A stretch of 64,000 bases of DNA from Symsagittifera roscoffensis (GCF_963678635.1 NC_087063.1:40252759-40316758); one strand, 5' to 3'; counted from the stretch's first letter, positions 35,506 to 44,681 are shown. Notes: generated by a model from the letters alone, not told the origin. Numbers and translations: made by a program.

Positions 35506-35931
35506 GGACGCTCTTCATTGGAATTCGAACCTCTGCCTTTGTACTATTTTCCAATATCCAATTTCCATTTTTGGCGATGGACCCTAAAATTTTTCTAAAG
35601 GAGCCTTCGGCGCCAATATATACTAATTTTTAGGGGGGAGCGCGCGCCGAAAAAACGTGGTTTTTTGGTCAAAATTTTCCAAAAAAAGCCTAGAAACGCC
35701 TTTTTTGGGCTGTTTTTTTTCTGGCGCCGAAAGTTTGGCCAAAACAGGGACAAAACAAAGCTTTGGGAGAGCTCAAAAATTCAATTTGGTCGACCTAAAA
35801 AAAAGGTCGGCAAAAATTTCGAAAATTTTTTGAAAATCCGCCCCCCCCCCCACGAGAAAATCCTAGATCCGCCCCTGTCCATGCATCATGAAATGATCTT
35901 TTTTATCTTTTATCTTCCAGGATTACTTTAA
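11034..35931 (+). CDS. NFI: Nuclear Factor I (NFI/CTF family) transcription factor gene, 10 exons, 5' end missing
   Basis: This is a sequence-specific nuclear DNA-binding protein that dimerises on TTGGC(N5)GCCAA. Exons found: 11034-11177, 11396-11792, 13174-13299, 13585-13926, 26099-26269, 26734-26949, 27827-28207, 28571-28713, 28957-29248 and 35921-35931. All have AG acceptors and GT donors, and joined they keep one frame for 740 codons plus a stop. The first two encode the NFI DNA-binding domain ([61 protein letters not shown]). The four NFI cysteines are present (CVLSN, DCLRQ, NC....LC). The third exon has [15 protein letters not shown], matching the conserved GVFSVTEL block. The C-terminal half is Ser/Gln/His-rich, as expected for a transactivation region, and makes the protein longer than the roughly 500-residue vertebrate forms. 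The N-terminal first exon was not found. The ortholog call is secure; the last exon is less so. Confidence 0.95.
11396..11792 (+). CDS. NFI: NFI exon: rest of DNA-binding and dimerisation domain
   Basis: It encodes [17 protein letters not shown] through YLNYQQAG, 132 codons plus one base (ends in phase 1). It contains all four conserved cysteines and the [18 protein letters not shown] core. The donor is gtataa. The 218-bp intron before it interrupts a domain that lies in a single large exon in vertebrates. Confidence 0.96.
11793..13173 (+). other. NFI intron (about 1.4 kb)
   Basis: AT-rich intron between the DNA-binding exon and the GVFS exon. No repeats, RNA genes or exons were recognised. 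Confidence 0.7.
13174..13299 (+). CDS. NFI: NFI exon with conserved GVFS-PEL block
   Basis: It encodes [18 protein letters not shown] then [34 protein letters not shown] is the matching conserved segment in vertebrate NFI. It is phase 1 at both ends, with acceptor tttgtag and donor gttaga. Confidence 0.92.
13585..13926 (+). CDS. NFI: NFI exon: Ser/Pro-rich region
   Basis: It encodes [20 protein letters not shown] through WNVSGFET, with a Pro run (IPPPPNP) and [16 protein letters not shown], which resembles the STKRLKSVE region of vertebrate NFI. Phase 1 at both ends; donor gttgca is weaker than consensus. Confidence 0.88.
14105..14167. mobile_element. Left part of old hAT-type MITE (M0), split by E2
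   Basis: It carries the MITE family's inner words (cctcagggattcgaccccc, ccaaccctttg). The MITE resumes after E2 at 22,586 (tttgtactattttgag, then a split by M1). The 4 bp CTTT at 14,164-14,167 are repeated at 22,586-22,589 as the E2 target duplication. Confidence 0.65.
14168..14577 (-). repeat. 3' LTR of E2
   Basis: 410 bp. In element orientation it starts TGGAACCTG and ends ATAACTCA (TG...CA). It matches 22,176-22,585 except for one G/A difference seen near its outer end. Confidence 0.93.
14588..15660 (-). other. 3' noncoding region of E2
   Basis: It is homologous to 38,793-39,620 of E3, with shared blocks next to the LTR (cccatccgggt), around 15,170-15,230 and at the inner end (a gggttaaa-like word followed by aaag). 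A similar word occurs in E1 near 7,565. The 158-codon + strand open frame at 14,630-15,106 lies here but has no recognised domain and no clear counterpart in E3. Confidence 0.6.
15666..16493 (-). other. E2 pre-RT region (fossil part)
   Basis: A minus-strand open frame of about 275 codons matching the stretch between protease and reverse transcriptase in animal Ty3/gypsy elements, ending with a [12 protein letters not shown] word that usually leads into RT. E1 has a decayed counterpart at 1.5-2.0 kb. Confidence 0.7.
16585..18120 (-). other. E2 zinc knuckle, N/R-rich tract and aspartic protease (fossil part)
   Basis: About 511 codons. Near the start is [17 protein letters not shown], a CX2CX4HX4C nucleic-acid-binding knuckle of gag nucleocapsid type. 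Roughly residues 80-290 are dominated by Asn, Arg, Ser and Tyr. Near residue 450 is [16 protein letters not shown], the D-S/T-G active-site motif of a retropepsin. This order places it at the gag-pol junction. Confidence 0.85.
18237..20471 (-). other. E2 gag region (fossil part)
   Basis: The capsid-like portion at the lower-coordinate end ([16 protein letters not shown], then [17 protein letters not shown]) matches the retrotransposon gag fold pattern. The longer part above it is Gln/Asn/Pro/Thr-rich. E4 preserves a diverged piece of the same region. Confidence 0.75.
20446..20913 (-). other. Small basic ORF ahead of gag in E2 (unknown function)
   Basis: 155 codons, starting [20 protein letters not shown], rich in Lys/Arg ([14 protein letters not shown]). 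It overlaps the start of the gag frame by 26 bases. A homologous start is readable in E4 at 53,829-53,566 (NLGSKQTIILHNC). No known domain was recognised. Its place ahead of gag is unusual for Ty3/gypsy. Confidence 0.65.
22156..22173 (-). other. Primer-binding site of E2
   Basis: On the minus strand it reads TGGTGCGACCATAAGTCT, starting 2 nt from the 5' LTR, as expected for pairing with a tRNA 3' end (...CACCA). The following bases include CTCGAACA, resembling a complement of a tRNA T-loop. The same sequence is preserved beside the E4 LTR near 55,092-55,115. The tRNA was not identified. Confidence 0.7.
22176..22585 (-). repeat. 5' LTR of E2
   Basis: 410-bp partner of the LTR at 14,168. It is followed directly by CTTT, the target duplication, and then by the resumed MITE M0. 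Confidence 0.93.
22603..22993. mobile_element. hAT-type MITE M1
   Basis: 391 bp with ends CAGGGGCGGATCTAGG and ...AAATCCGCCCCTG, which are inverted repeats, flanked on both sides by the 8-bp duplication ATTTTGAG. The interior has G and C homopolymer runs and the family words GGTCGACC and GGCGCC. No coding capacity. It is inserted in the older MITE M0. Confidence 0.9.
23177..23576. mobile_element. hAT-type MITE M2
   Basis: About 400 bp starting CAGAGGCCGATTTAGG and ending GACTCGCCCCAG, with flanks ACTAAAAG and ACTGAAAG (8-bp target duplication, one mismatch). Same family as M1 but in the opposite orientation. Confidence 0.82.
23577..26098 (+). other. Rest of the 12.2-kb NFI intron
   Basis: No exon was recognised. 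It holds repeat S at about 24,421-24,600, a related diverged copy at 24,640-24,830, and the tail of an hAT-type MITE at about 25,840-25,969 ending AAATCCGCCCCTG. Confidence 0.6.
24421..24600 (-). repeat. Dispersed repeat S, copy 2
   Basis: Matches the reverse complement of 10,265-10,380 over about 100 bp, then continues with a part (tgagtgatatatcattttaaagcc) seen again near 24,730 and, reversed, near 31,550. Confidence 0.6.
26099..26269 (+). CDS. NFI: NFI exon: Gly/Ser-rich region
   Basis: It encodes [18 protein letters not shown] through [10 protein letters not shown]. Phase 1 at both ends, with acceptor gttcag and donor gtatgc. The coding frame joins the exons on both sides without a stop. 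Confidence 0.85.
26400..26720. mobile_element. Diverged hAT-type MITE copy in an NFI intron
   Basis: It retains family words in the same order as M2 (gggggattcgac, catttttggtcgacc, agtttgagggggagtgcg, aaaaaaggtcgact). Ends are decayed and no target duplication was seen. Confidence 0.5.
26734..26949 (+). CDS. NFI: NFI exon: Tyr/His/Ser-rich region
   Basis: It encodes [19 protein letters not shown] through NFKLEPYT. The strong acceptor is tctttttttttcag and the donor gttaga. Phase 1 at both ends. Confidence 0.88.
27262..27598. mobile_element. hAT-type MITE M3 with poly-G tract
   Basis: 337 bp, ends CAGGGGCTGATCTAG and GTCCGCCCCTG, flanked by the perfect 8-bp duplication CTCACATC. A run of more than 20 G lies near 27,560-27,582. 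It sits inside an NFI intron. Confidence 0.88.
27662..27801. mobile_element. 140-bp MITE just upstream of an NFI acceptor
   Basis: Ends CAGTGGCGTGCGC and GGCATGCTACTG form an imperfect inverted repeat. Flanks ATTTAGAT and ATTTTGAT look like an 8-bp target duplication with one mismatch. It ends 25 bp before the exon at 27,827, so it may have supplied or moved the branch-point region. Confidence 0.68.
27827..28207 (+). CDS. NFI: NFI exon: largest C-terminal exon
   Basis: It encodes [20 protein letters not shown] through [10 protein letters not shown]. Phase 1 at both ends. The donor chosen is gttagt at 28,208. If the intron is retained, the frame ends two codons later (Cys then TAG at 28,210), so an alternative short C-terminus is possible. 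Confidence 0.85.
28571..28713 (+). CDS. NFI: NFI exon: Gln/Ser-rich
   Basis: It encodes [20 protein letters not shown] through YTVLNNEYM. The acceptor is gtttgcag and the donor is a perfect gtaagt. It enters in phase 1 and leaves in phase 0. Confidence 0.87.
28957..29248 (+). CDS. NFI: NFI exon: His/Asn/Ser-rich
   Basis: It encodes [19 protein letters not shown] through [10 protein letters not shown]. The acceptor is atgtttcag and the donor gtaagt. Reading past the donor gives Ser-Lys-stop, so this exon could also end the protein if unspliced. Confidence 0.85.
29249..30853 (+). other. First part of the last NFI intron
   Basis: No exon or RNA gene was recognised. A + strand open frame at 29,702-29,962 shows no domain and is not flanked by convincing splice sites in a matching phase. 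Confidence 0.55.
30854..31388 (+). repeat. Dispersed repeat R, copy 1 (about 540 bp)
   Basis: It runs from caagactgctcgtatcaggg to aaagtcggaacaa. Inner markers are cccacacgccatacaaagta, cgcttacgcgttaata, tgagctcaggacaacaata and cccaccccgagcacaaatat. Other copies lie at 46.8/49.5, 52.1, 57.4 and 58.1 kb. No coding or convincing terminal inverted repeat was seen; class unknown. Confidence 0.78.
31805..32135. repeat. GGAATCCGC / GCGGATTCC motif cluster, left
   Basis: Several copies of aagTGGAATCCGCaaattgt and its reverse complement, with smaller forms (TGTGGAATCC). The cluster lies at one side of the duplicated unit and recurs at +2,000. Confidence 0.75.
32295..32770. repeat. Array of GATCCCAAATACTGACCTAAT-like repeats
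   Basis: Short direct repeats with core TCCCAAATACTGAC, followed by longer repeats of about 100 bp containing ggcgatatg, tgtgtt, ccatacactctc and gactccaaatattgaa. Recurs at +2,000. Confidence 0.75.
32835..33160. repeat. GGAATCC(G/A)C motif cluster, right
   Basis: At least seven copies of GCGGATTCCACTTACATTT or its reverse complement. It has the same motif as the cluster on the left of the unit, so the unit is bounded by opposed arrays. Recurs at +2,000. Confidence 0.75.
33472..35471 (+). repeat. 2.0-kb tandem duplication, copy 2
   Basis: Second copy. Its right end runs into the MITE at 35,464, while copy 1 stops about 8 bp into the same MITE end. The junction shares ATTT (positions 31,472, 33,472, 35,472), which suggests a microhomology join. 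Confidence 0.95.
35464..35877. mobile_element. hAT-type MITE M4 with poly-G tract
   Basis: 414 bp, ends CAGGGGGGATTTAGGGG and TAGATCCGCCCCTG, flanked by the perfect 8-bp duplication TCCATGCA. A G run of about 28 lies near 35,477-35,504. It ends 44 bp before the last NFI exon. Confidence 0.9.
35921..35931 (+). CDS. NFI: Probable last NFI coding exon
   Basis: The acceptor ttttatcttccag is strong. In the phase left by the previous exon it adds Arg-Leu-Leu and a TAA. An AATAAA lies about 370 bp downstream. The coding part is too short for homology, so the call rests on phase, the acceptor and the poly(A) signal. Confidence 0.5.
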
Positions 35932-36302
35932 CGCACCATAGGAGCAGTGTAACTATTTAAATTATTTCTGAAGTTTGTATAGAAAACATCCGAAGCATCG
36001 AGTTACTATATGAACCAAGTAAAGAATAGTGAGGGTTATATAATTATTCTCAACATTTATGTAAGAGTTTCGGTAATCCAGCGTTTTTTCAACATAAAAT
36101 ACGTAATATTTGTTTAGTTGATAGTTAGTTATTTTTCGTTGGGCTCATACTTTGGCTGGTAAGTTCAAGACAAACAATTTGAACCCGAAAATTACAAACA
36201 ATTTTGACCCGAAAACAGTTTTATAGGTAGCTTCAATTTTTCCTAATACGAAATAATTTGTTATGTAAAACATTCATTGCAGAACTCCAATACATTTTTA
36301 TA

Positions 36303-36308
36303 AATAAA
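36303..36308 (+). terminator. Poly(A) signal of NFI (AATAAA)
   Basis: AATAAA followed within 30 bp by a T/GT-rich stretch (gttttgtgttttttttgcg), a fitting cleavage context at the end of the NFI 3' UTR. Confidence 0.55.
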
Positions 36309-38432
36309 AGCGAAGTTTTGTGTTTTTTTTGCGTTCTTTTCAAAAAAAAATTTTTCGAGTCAGATTCTTTTTCCACATTTAGAAAACCACGTGTCAACTT
36401 CTCTGAGACCAGAGCTCTTTTTTACACAGATACATGACTCCCTTTTAGCATCTTTGAAGTACTCGCAACCAAAACATTCTTTAAATTCCTGCATTATATC
36501 CATGATTCCTGTTTTGGATCTTTCCACTTTTAGTCCACTTCCCAGTAAGTTATAGCACCCTTTTTACAGAAAAAAAGCAGTGTTGGGGGCTATAAACTTT
36601 TTATTACGGCTTGGAGGGGTTATAATGGGAAAGAACCACTATTTTTACGGTTCTAACGAATTGTTCAACAAGGTTATGTACAACAATAAAACGTAAATAT
36701 TTAGGCTTTTCTATTCCGGATCCTATATCCTTTGATTTATCCAAAACTACAAGTAATATTTGTTTTTTGTAAAAAAACTATTTTGATTTTGATGAGATGG
36801 CTCCGTAGGCGTCTAAAATCCTTATGGGGCCTCAAAAATTTTCAGAGCCAAAATTTAAAATGATATTTTTTGCCCACCTATCACTGAAAATGTTCTCGAA
36901 TCCTAATTTTGGTATCCTAACTTTTTGAGGCCTCACCCCTAGGAATTTAACATGCAAAGCCGCAAAATGCTGGTTCCTTGACCGATTTTACATCTGGGGT
37001 TCTCAGTTTTTTTTGTCTGGGATTCTAAATTTTTTTAGCTCCAAAGCAACCTAAGGCAAAAATTTGAGACACCAGCAGGCAATGTGGTTCCTTGGCCGAT
37101 TTCACATCTGGGATTCTAATTTTTTTGTTTGTCTCGAATCCGGTAAAAATGAACGTTGCTATTCTCAATGTAAAATATCACTTGAAAGACTAGCAATTTT
37201 AATTGCCAGTGGAAGTGAAAGTAATCTCGCAGGTAATACCTACTCAGTCCTATATGCCGGTGATAGATATAGATAGACTTGAAGTAAAATCAATTAAGTT
37301 ATTGAATCGGTTTTTGTAAGTAGCTATATTTAGACCAGTAGTGGCTTTCCCATTTTTCTGTTTTGCACCACGTTATTTCTAAAATTCATTCAAAATTGTG
37401 CTCGTTACAATTTTGACAAAATTCTTTTCTTTGCTATTTGATCCCTTTTTGAATTTGATCCCAATGTGAATCAGTTTTTTTCGATCTAGCAACTGCTGAA
37501 ATAAATGACACATTTAGTTTATGATTGTCAATATCTTCAGCATGCCAATTTCCCATTAAACTCAATTTGCTTAATTCATCATTCGACCGTTTTATCTTCA
37601 ATCTAACCCGGCTACACCCTGATACCGGTTTACGAGCCTATGAGTGCTTTTGGACAAAACCAGGTTTTCTCTTCAACATTATAAAAATTTTCAACTTATG
37701 AAAAAACTCTTCTACTATAAAAAATTTAACCAAGCTGGATAAAACTTCAGATTGTTGTTATTTTACCTACTCAATTTTTCTAGTGGAAATGACGATAGGA
37801 TATTTTTGAAACGGATTCGAGACCTACAGTAAAAGTTTGGAACTGATACTACTAATACTACGTTTAGGAAAGCCTATTTGAAGTAATTTCTGCTGCTCCA
37901 AAATGCAATATAAGAAGGGAAGATTATTGAACACAACTATAACCATGAAAATTGCCATATGCAAATCTTTCCATCAGTTTTTTTATTGCAATTTTATGAT
38001 AAAGATAGGGTACTGGAAAAGGTTCAATGACACTCAATTAATTCAATAGTACTCATATGAAAAATTCATGATTGGGGTTATAGCTGAAATGGGAAAGATG
38101 CATGTCGTGCTGTCGACAGCATTCGTCTGTTTTGTCACTCGTTAGCAAATCGATAAAACCTGTCACGGTGTCCGGGAAGCTGTCTGGCCCACACATTCGG
38201 CCTGGCCTTTGGACTGTTTCTCTTCGAAACTAGGTGCTATCTCTCTCAAATTTGTTGCCGCAATCGTCCTCGTCGAATAAAAACTCCATCAGCTCTTTTA
38301 TATGGGCAGCCCAGTCCCGTTTATAATGCTTCCTGTAACTACAACAGCACTCAAGTTTTATAATAGGGGTATATAACTCAATTTAAATCTCTATCGTATG
38401 ATATGCAAACTGAAGGTAATCTTGAAATTTTG
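36309..38432. other. Intergenic stretch downstream of NFI
   Basis: No gene, RNA or clear repeat was recognised. Two nearby related segments (ggttccttg, ccgatttca/tacatctggg, ttctaa/cagttttttt) at about 36,970-37,020 and 37,083-37,125 form a small local duplication. Confidence 0.5.
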
Positions 38433-38792
38433 TCAGTTTAAGTCAGGGGGGTGGCTTACTCATAGAGAAATTTCGATTAAGGTAAGCCATCTGTTCGTCA
38501 AGGTATCTTATTTTCGGCCGGATAGATTCGTGCAACTTCTTAGTCTAATACCAATCCTAATCTTACTCTGACATCTCCTAGTCTCAGTAAATCTAGTGTA
38601 TGCTGGTACTTGCGAGGTTGGGAATCAAGTACTGTTCTGAGGAAGAGAAACTGTTTGCTAAGTGAAACTCATTCTTATAAATTATTGCAAGTGTTAGTTA
38701 TGGGTCATGATTGGTTAGTTCTAAGAATTTACAGAGATAGTTTATCAAGAATATAAATGAATATAATAAATACTAGTTTTAAGCTGGTTCCA
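38433..38792 (-). repeat. 3' LTR of E3
   Basis: About 360 bp. It shares tcttattttcggccggatag and attcgtgcaacttcttagtc with E2. It is followed by the conserved cccatccgggt, as in E2. The outer boundary is good to within a few bases. Confidence 0.82.
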
Positions 38793-40186
38793 CCCATCCG
38801 GGTCTAGAAAATATAAAAGTTTTAAATTTGTTCTTGTGACGGATGGATTGAGAGATTCTTGGAGTAGTTTTTTTGAAGCAGTGCTTCCGTGAGGAGAAAT
38901 GGTTCAACATCAATTCGGCTATTGTTTTTGTTCAAGGGGTCCTTGTTCAATACCTTTGCTGCGATGTTCGCTCCATACTTTGTAACCTGTGAGGGTTGTG
39001 ACTACGACAACAAACCAATAGATTTTCCATTCCAGAGTCGGAATGTCGTCGAGTTTCATTTTCCTTTACTGCTCGTTCCTTTTGCTCTAAGAAATCTTTT
39101 TACATCATATATTTATATATACATATCTGCAACTTGTTAGTGAGTTCAGTTTTTATTATGATTGTTGTTAATTGTTTTCGCAATTTGTTAGTTTGGGTTA
39201 TTTTAAAGAGTTGCTCACACTAGAGCTACTCTTGGTAAAAAGTGAGGTTCGGGATATTAGCACATATTGGGCACATGTACTTCGAGCGAGCGACGTCGTT
39301 CTGGTGGGAGAGCCCAAAGGAGTGTGTATTTTTGCCGTCTCTTTGAGCAGAATTTTTTTTACTATTTAACCTTCTGTTTTTTTTATCAGGTGTTTTTCTC
39401 TTTTGTTCTTTGGTGTCCTTTTTGTTTTGGTTTGTGTTTTTGTGTTTCGAGTGGTTACAATAAAAGTTTAAGGCGACGTTCAAAAGAAAAATTTAACCAG
39501 TTTTTTTTCTGTGTTCAATCTGGTTTGGGTACCGTGAGACTTTCTCATACATGCCGTTGGTTTTGTGGAATTAGTATGCTGCGTTGGTTAGTTTAAGCTC
39601 AGTTATAATTCTTTCCAGCTGGGTTAAAAGAAAATTAGAAAACGTGTGAAACTAAGTTGAAGCTGTTATCAGTTGTTTGTAAAACTAGAAATTTTTTTCT
39701 TGAGCAATTCTACGTGGGCGAGTTACTCAATTTGTTTGGAAAGAGTGCGTGAAATGTGGGTGTACGAAATTTGAAAATAATTTTTCTAAAAATGAGCATA
39801 CATGAAAAATTTAGTGAGGTTTATTTATTATTCAAAAAAAATTACTACTTCGTTTCTGGAATTTACAACATTGTGATCAGTTTTTGCTACATATTAAATT
39901 TACTTCACCTATATCAGTTTTTAGCAAATACTTAGGATAAAAAATGAAAATTTTGGTTTTTTTAAATTTTCAGAGGAATGACGGGTGAAATCTGTAGAGA
40001 AAAGGTGAAACACACCTGTAAAAATGGAGAACGTTTGGTTTATTTTTAGTTGGTAATATTGTAAGTTCATACTTACGAAAATCCAGGTTCCGACAAAAAT
40101 ATATGTCGGAAGATAGTTTTAACTGTGTCTGAACTAATTAAAAGCTCAGCTAGCATTTGGATTTCGTTTGAAGCGTGCAAGAGTGA

Positions 40187-41600
40187 TCAGAGAAGTTCAA
40201 GCACGCAAATGATATTTATTTTTTCCGTGACTGTTGGAAATTCATGCTTAGAGCTTTGGATGAGCTTATATAATTTGTGATTGAACTTAAAATTATGAAT
40301 ATTTTCTAAAAGGGCAATTTCAACGGATTGATTATTTTCATGCAGGATAATAATAGGGCGGAGGTCTTCAAGTGGGCAGTTGCTGTTGAGGGAGCAAATT
40401 TGCTGTACGGGATCAAAATTACGGAGGATGCCGTGAAGATTAGTTAATTTTATACAGTATGTCAAACTTAAAAAATAAGCTGATGTGTATATTGAGTTTA
40501 AAAATATGAAGCGTGGGTAGGGATTGCGGGATGGTGAACTGTGAAGAAAATATCGTTGGATAAATTTATAGTAAAAGTTAGTGTGGGTGAGTTTAGTTTC
40601 TAAGATAATTATATGAGAACAGCTAATATTTCGTTCTTTTGGTGTTAGAAAATTAAATGTTAGTGCAATGCAATCAAACTTACAGCTTTTGTGTTCATTA
40701 GTGCATGGGCAATGATCGATTTTCTTGTTAGTGCTATCGAGGTTAAAGATGAATTCAAATTTAATGAAAAACTTTTCGTTTAGTTGAGCATTTACTGCAG
40801 GTTCAGTATCATAGGGTTAATCTTCCATCTATTGGACGAATGTGTGGTCATAGTGATTAATGGAAAATCGGTCAACTTTTGGTGCAATGAATCGGTTATG
40901 TGTTTGGTTTGAGCCTAAATTTTTGAATTGATTCAGGTAGAGTGCGTTACTTAATTGGTCAATACTTGAATCGCAAAGTTCAACGTCATCAGTATTCTCG
41001 TAGGGGTACTTTTAGTGGGTTAGTGAGGTTATGATATGAAATCATGAAATCCATAAAAGGGTTGGTAGTAGGGATTGTTCATCAAGATATCGTGCTCGTT
41101 GGGCTAGATTTTCTCCGGTATAGTTGGTTTACTGGGGGAAAAAGGGAAAGTTTTTCTAATAAAAGTGAGGGTGTATTGGTATGGCGTGGGCGATGGTATA
41201 AGAGTCGATGATGATGGGCGGTTAATGAGAAATTTTGGTGTATTATTTTGGTGTTTGCGTTTCATAAAAACTCTTTGTGCGAAAAGATGGGATGAAAGAA
41301 TCGGAGGTTGAAGCGGAGTGAGTGAGTTGTTGAATAGTTAATGCGTTAGTGGCGTTAGAAATTTGTAGCTGGTGAGTAAAACAACTGTCTAAATCATGCT
41401 CAAGCTGGTCATCTGTGATGGGGCTAGGTACATCGAGTGCATTACTGGAAAAAGGAGAAAGGATAGCGGTAGCGTCAGTGTGGTAGGAGGTGGAATTGGA
41501 GTTTTCAACAGGAGTTGGGGAGTTATAGGTTAGAGAGAAGGTTGAAAAAAATTAGTTGGACTGGGTTCTGAATCCTGAATTTCATCGGGTGTTCCAAATT
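40187..41600 (-). other. Accessory ORF region of E3, homologous to E1
   Basis: On the minus strand it matches E1 5.6-6.95 kb, with words such as LEDLRPIIILHENNQ and FKFNHKLYKLIQSSKHEF. It lies just before the 3' noncoding region. No known domain was recognised. Confidence 0.6.
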
Positions 41601-41679
41601 TTGAGTTATTTAAGTTGGAGATAGTATGAAAAACAGTCTGTGTTGAGTCATCTGAATCCATACGTTGTGAGTTAGAAGA

Positions 41680-42037
41680 TGAGTTTGAGTCGAGGGTGGC
41701 TCACACCTAGAGTAATTTCAGATAAGATACACCGTCTGTTCGTCACGCTATTTTCTTTTCGGTCGGATAGATTCGTGCATCTTCTCAGTCTACTACCAAT
41801 CCTATTCTTACTCTTATATTCCCCAGTCTCAAAAGATTTAGTGTATACTGGTATTTGCGAGGTCGGGACTCAAAAACTTTCTGAGGAAGAGCAACTGTAT
41901 GCAAAGTTAAATTTATTCTTACAAATTATTGCAAGTGTTAGTTATTGATCATAATTGGTTAGTTGTAAGTATTTTACAGAGATAGTTTATCAAGAACATA
42001 ATTGGATATAATAAGTACTAGTTTGAAACTGGTTCCA
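41680..42037 (-). repeat. 5' LTR of E3
   Basis: About 358 bp, TG...CA in element orientation. The bases just inside it differ from the primer-binding site shared by E2 and E4, so either that site has decayed or it uses another primer. Confidence 0.82.
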
Positions 42038-44681
42038 CAGGTTTTTGATGCTATTTGAGCAGTTTTGTGCGTATGCTTTTTTCAATTGGGGGGGGGGGTA
42101 ATTATCTTTACTTATCAGAGTGTGTAGCTTTTCATGCAGCAACTTTTGTACTGCGGGGAGTGGTGTGAATAAAAGCTACTCAATAATTGTATTGAGTGAA
42201 CACGAGCTACACGAAAACTTTCCTTGAAAATGACTCGTTCTAAATTTCAAGCCAGAAACGAATGACTGCTCAAAAAAAATTGGGATCGCCCCCATTCCGT
42301 CCTGAAGGGTTTTTTAAAAAAAATTGTGATTTTACTACTTTACCCCGTAATGTGATTTTACTACATTGGGGATGGGCTATACTTTGCTTGGCGGGCAAGA
42401 GATTTGGCTCTTTTCTAGTCCCCCTTTAATTCTTTCCGAATTTTGATATAGAAAAACTCATTAGAAAAACTTTAGAGGAAGGGGAGGGGGGAGGAAGGAA
42501 CCTGGAAAAGAGCCGAAACGGAACCGAAATTCAAGATTGGTTGATTGAGAATTCAGTCAATCTTACAACGCTTCGACTCAGTGCGTGAAGCATAGTAGTT
42601 GTTCGGAATCCTAGCACAGCACAAGCTTCCAAAAAAAGTAGCAAAACTAACGAAACTGACATCCCAAGAGCTTTCAAAAGAAAGAGGTTCTCAAAAGTGT
42701 TTAAAAATCGATTTTTAGCGTTTTTGATTTGCTTTAAAAATGAAAATGCAATTCTGGTCAATGTTCAATTTTGGCTAAATTTATTATTTTTGAGAGAAAA
42801 GCATGGCGCTAAAACTCAGAATTGCGGTAAAAGTGAATTTAGCGCAATTTTGTTCTGATTACTTCCACTAACGGCTCAACACGTTTTTTTATTTGAGTCG
42901 ATTTCACTGGAAAAAATGCAAGGCTTCCGTTATAGAATTTGTTTAGGCAGCTTAAGCTAGAGTGAGGAGAACTTTGGCTCTCTTGCAGTTCACTTACTTG
43001 ATTTTTGCAAACGGTTTTGATTTTTTTTTTAATTAAAATTTTTTTAGATCGGTCGAGATGATTTCACTAGAGTTCTCCTGATACACATGGAAAGTTCTGT
43101 AACGGGTAGTTCAGAACTGTTTTCGGTCTAAGTTCTCCTCGTGTAGCATGGCTCAAAACCGAACAAAATTGACGAAATTGAAGACAAGAGGGAACAATTA
43201 TACCAGGAGGTCTTCTTAATTCACCAGATTGAACATTCTGAACATTGTTTCACCTGCAACTGTTGATTTAAATTAACCGGAAAAAACGAAAAAAAAAATG
43301 CAAATTGCATTGCGTTTTTCTAAAATTGATTTTTTGACGAAAAGAGATGGCAACAAAAAATGCTCAAAAATTTACCAGAATTATCGTGATGCATTTTTTT
43401 CTGCAAATTTTCCATTATTTTAGCAAAAAATTTTTTTGCTTATCAATTTTGGGGTATTCTTCAAAATTGTCTTCAGGTTAGACTTTTTTAACATATATTT
43501 AAAAAATAGGACCTTTTTATCTCGAAATCTTACTTCGCCAACTTCGACAACTAAGCCAACGAAACGTAAGCAGACAGCTGATAGATTGATAATTTAATTA
43601 ATTTAATTATTTTGGGTTTCGAAAAACAGGTGCTGATCGGATTTAAGCCTAGTTTTTTAGCCGATAACTAATTTTCGTAACTATTAAATAAATTTTGTTT
43701 TTTGAAGAAACTGAGAATGTTTGCTGCATAATTGAACGCTGCACAAACGATTCAGTGACTTTGTTGAACTAGTTGCTAGCCCGAAAAAATATATATATTC
43801 CGATAACACTTGCTATCCAAAAGCGTAAGGCACAAAGGCGACTCGCAATACAACAAATACAGGGTTAAAACAAGCATGATGCTCACTAACTAGCAAAAAT
43901 GACTGCCGACTATGCTAAATTTGAAAGAAACGATAAAAAACGACGTGTTTTTAAGAGGTAACTTTGGTAATGAAATTGCGCAATCAAAAATTTGGCGTCA
44001 GAGTCTTATTTATTGCATAAACTTTATCGGAAATTTGTAGGAAACAATATATTTGAAAATTAAGACGACGGCATTAAAGCCGGCAGACAATAAGGTGAAA
44101 TTCAACCGCAATAAATTGGTTTAAAAAAACGATAGAAAAAAATATGAACTACCCACACAGCATCTGACATATATGTACTAATGCAAAGTGGTATACATAT
44201 TTCGCAAACTAAATCAAGAGCTTGATCGACAACAATAAAACCGAAAAACCATCAGCCAAAAATTAAAAAAAATTGAAACTCTATAATTATACATGCAAAC
44301 AGATTTATTAAAATGATTTATTAAATTTCTAAAAGGAAAGATATGTAAACACATGAAATACAAAGCTTACTGAACATGTGCAGCAGAGAGGGGTAGGATT
44401 TGCAATGAGGACAAAGAGATGAAGACTTCCGTGAGTGATCCCTGTGAACAAAATTGCTCACGGGGAAAAAATCTAGTACCAGATTGCAGTACCATCGCAA
44501 GGATAATAAAACGTTTCGTAAAACTAACAAACTAGATTTGAAAGAAGAGAAATGATTTTTTTTTGTTCTAATAATAAATTAATGCATAAAATTTGCGGTC
44601 AAAATGCAAAAAGTTACCTCGCCTCTTTGACTATCGTTAGAATACTGCAGGTACTATTGAGCTACATTTCTGCTGGTCGCT
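42038..44681. other. Stretch without recognised features
   Basis: AT-rich, with a short G run near 42,088-42,098. No exon, RNA gene or known repeat could be supported. The missing 5' exons of the phospholipase gene could in principle lie here. Confidence 0.5.

Larger units (their letters stand above)
38433..42037 (-). mobile_element. Ty3/gypsy LTR element E3, short internally reduced copy
   Basis: LTRs at about 38,433-38,792 and 41,680-42,037 are related to the E2 LTR but clearly diverged from each other, so it is older than E2. The inside is about 2.9 kb and consists of the accessory ORF region and the 3' noncoding region. Gag, protease and the enzymes of pol are not seen. It is broken many times. 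Confidence 0.85.

Noticed and set aside
35665-35931. 88-codon + strand open frame ending at the last NFI stop
   Set aside because: Mostly MITE sequence in a chance frame; the NFI exon starts only at 35,921.
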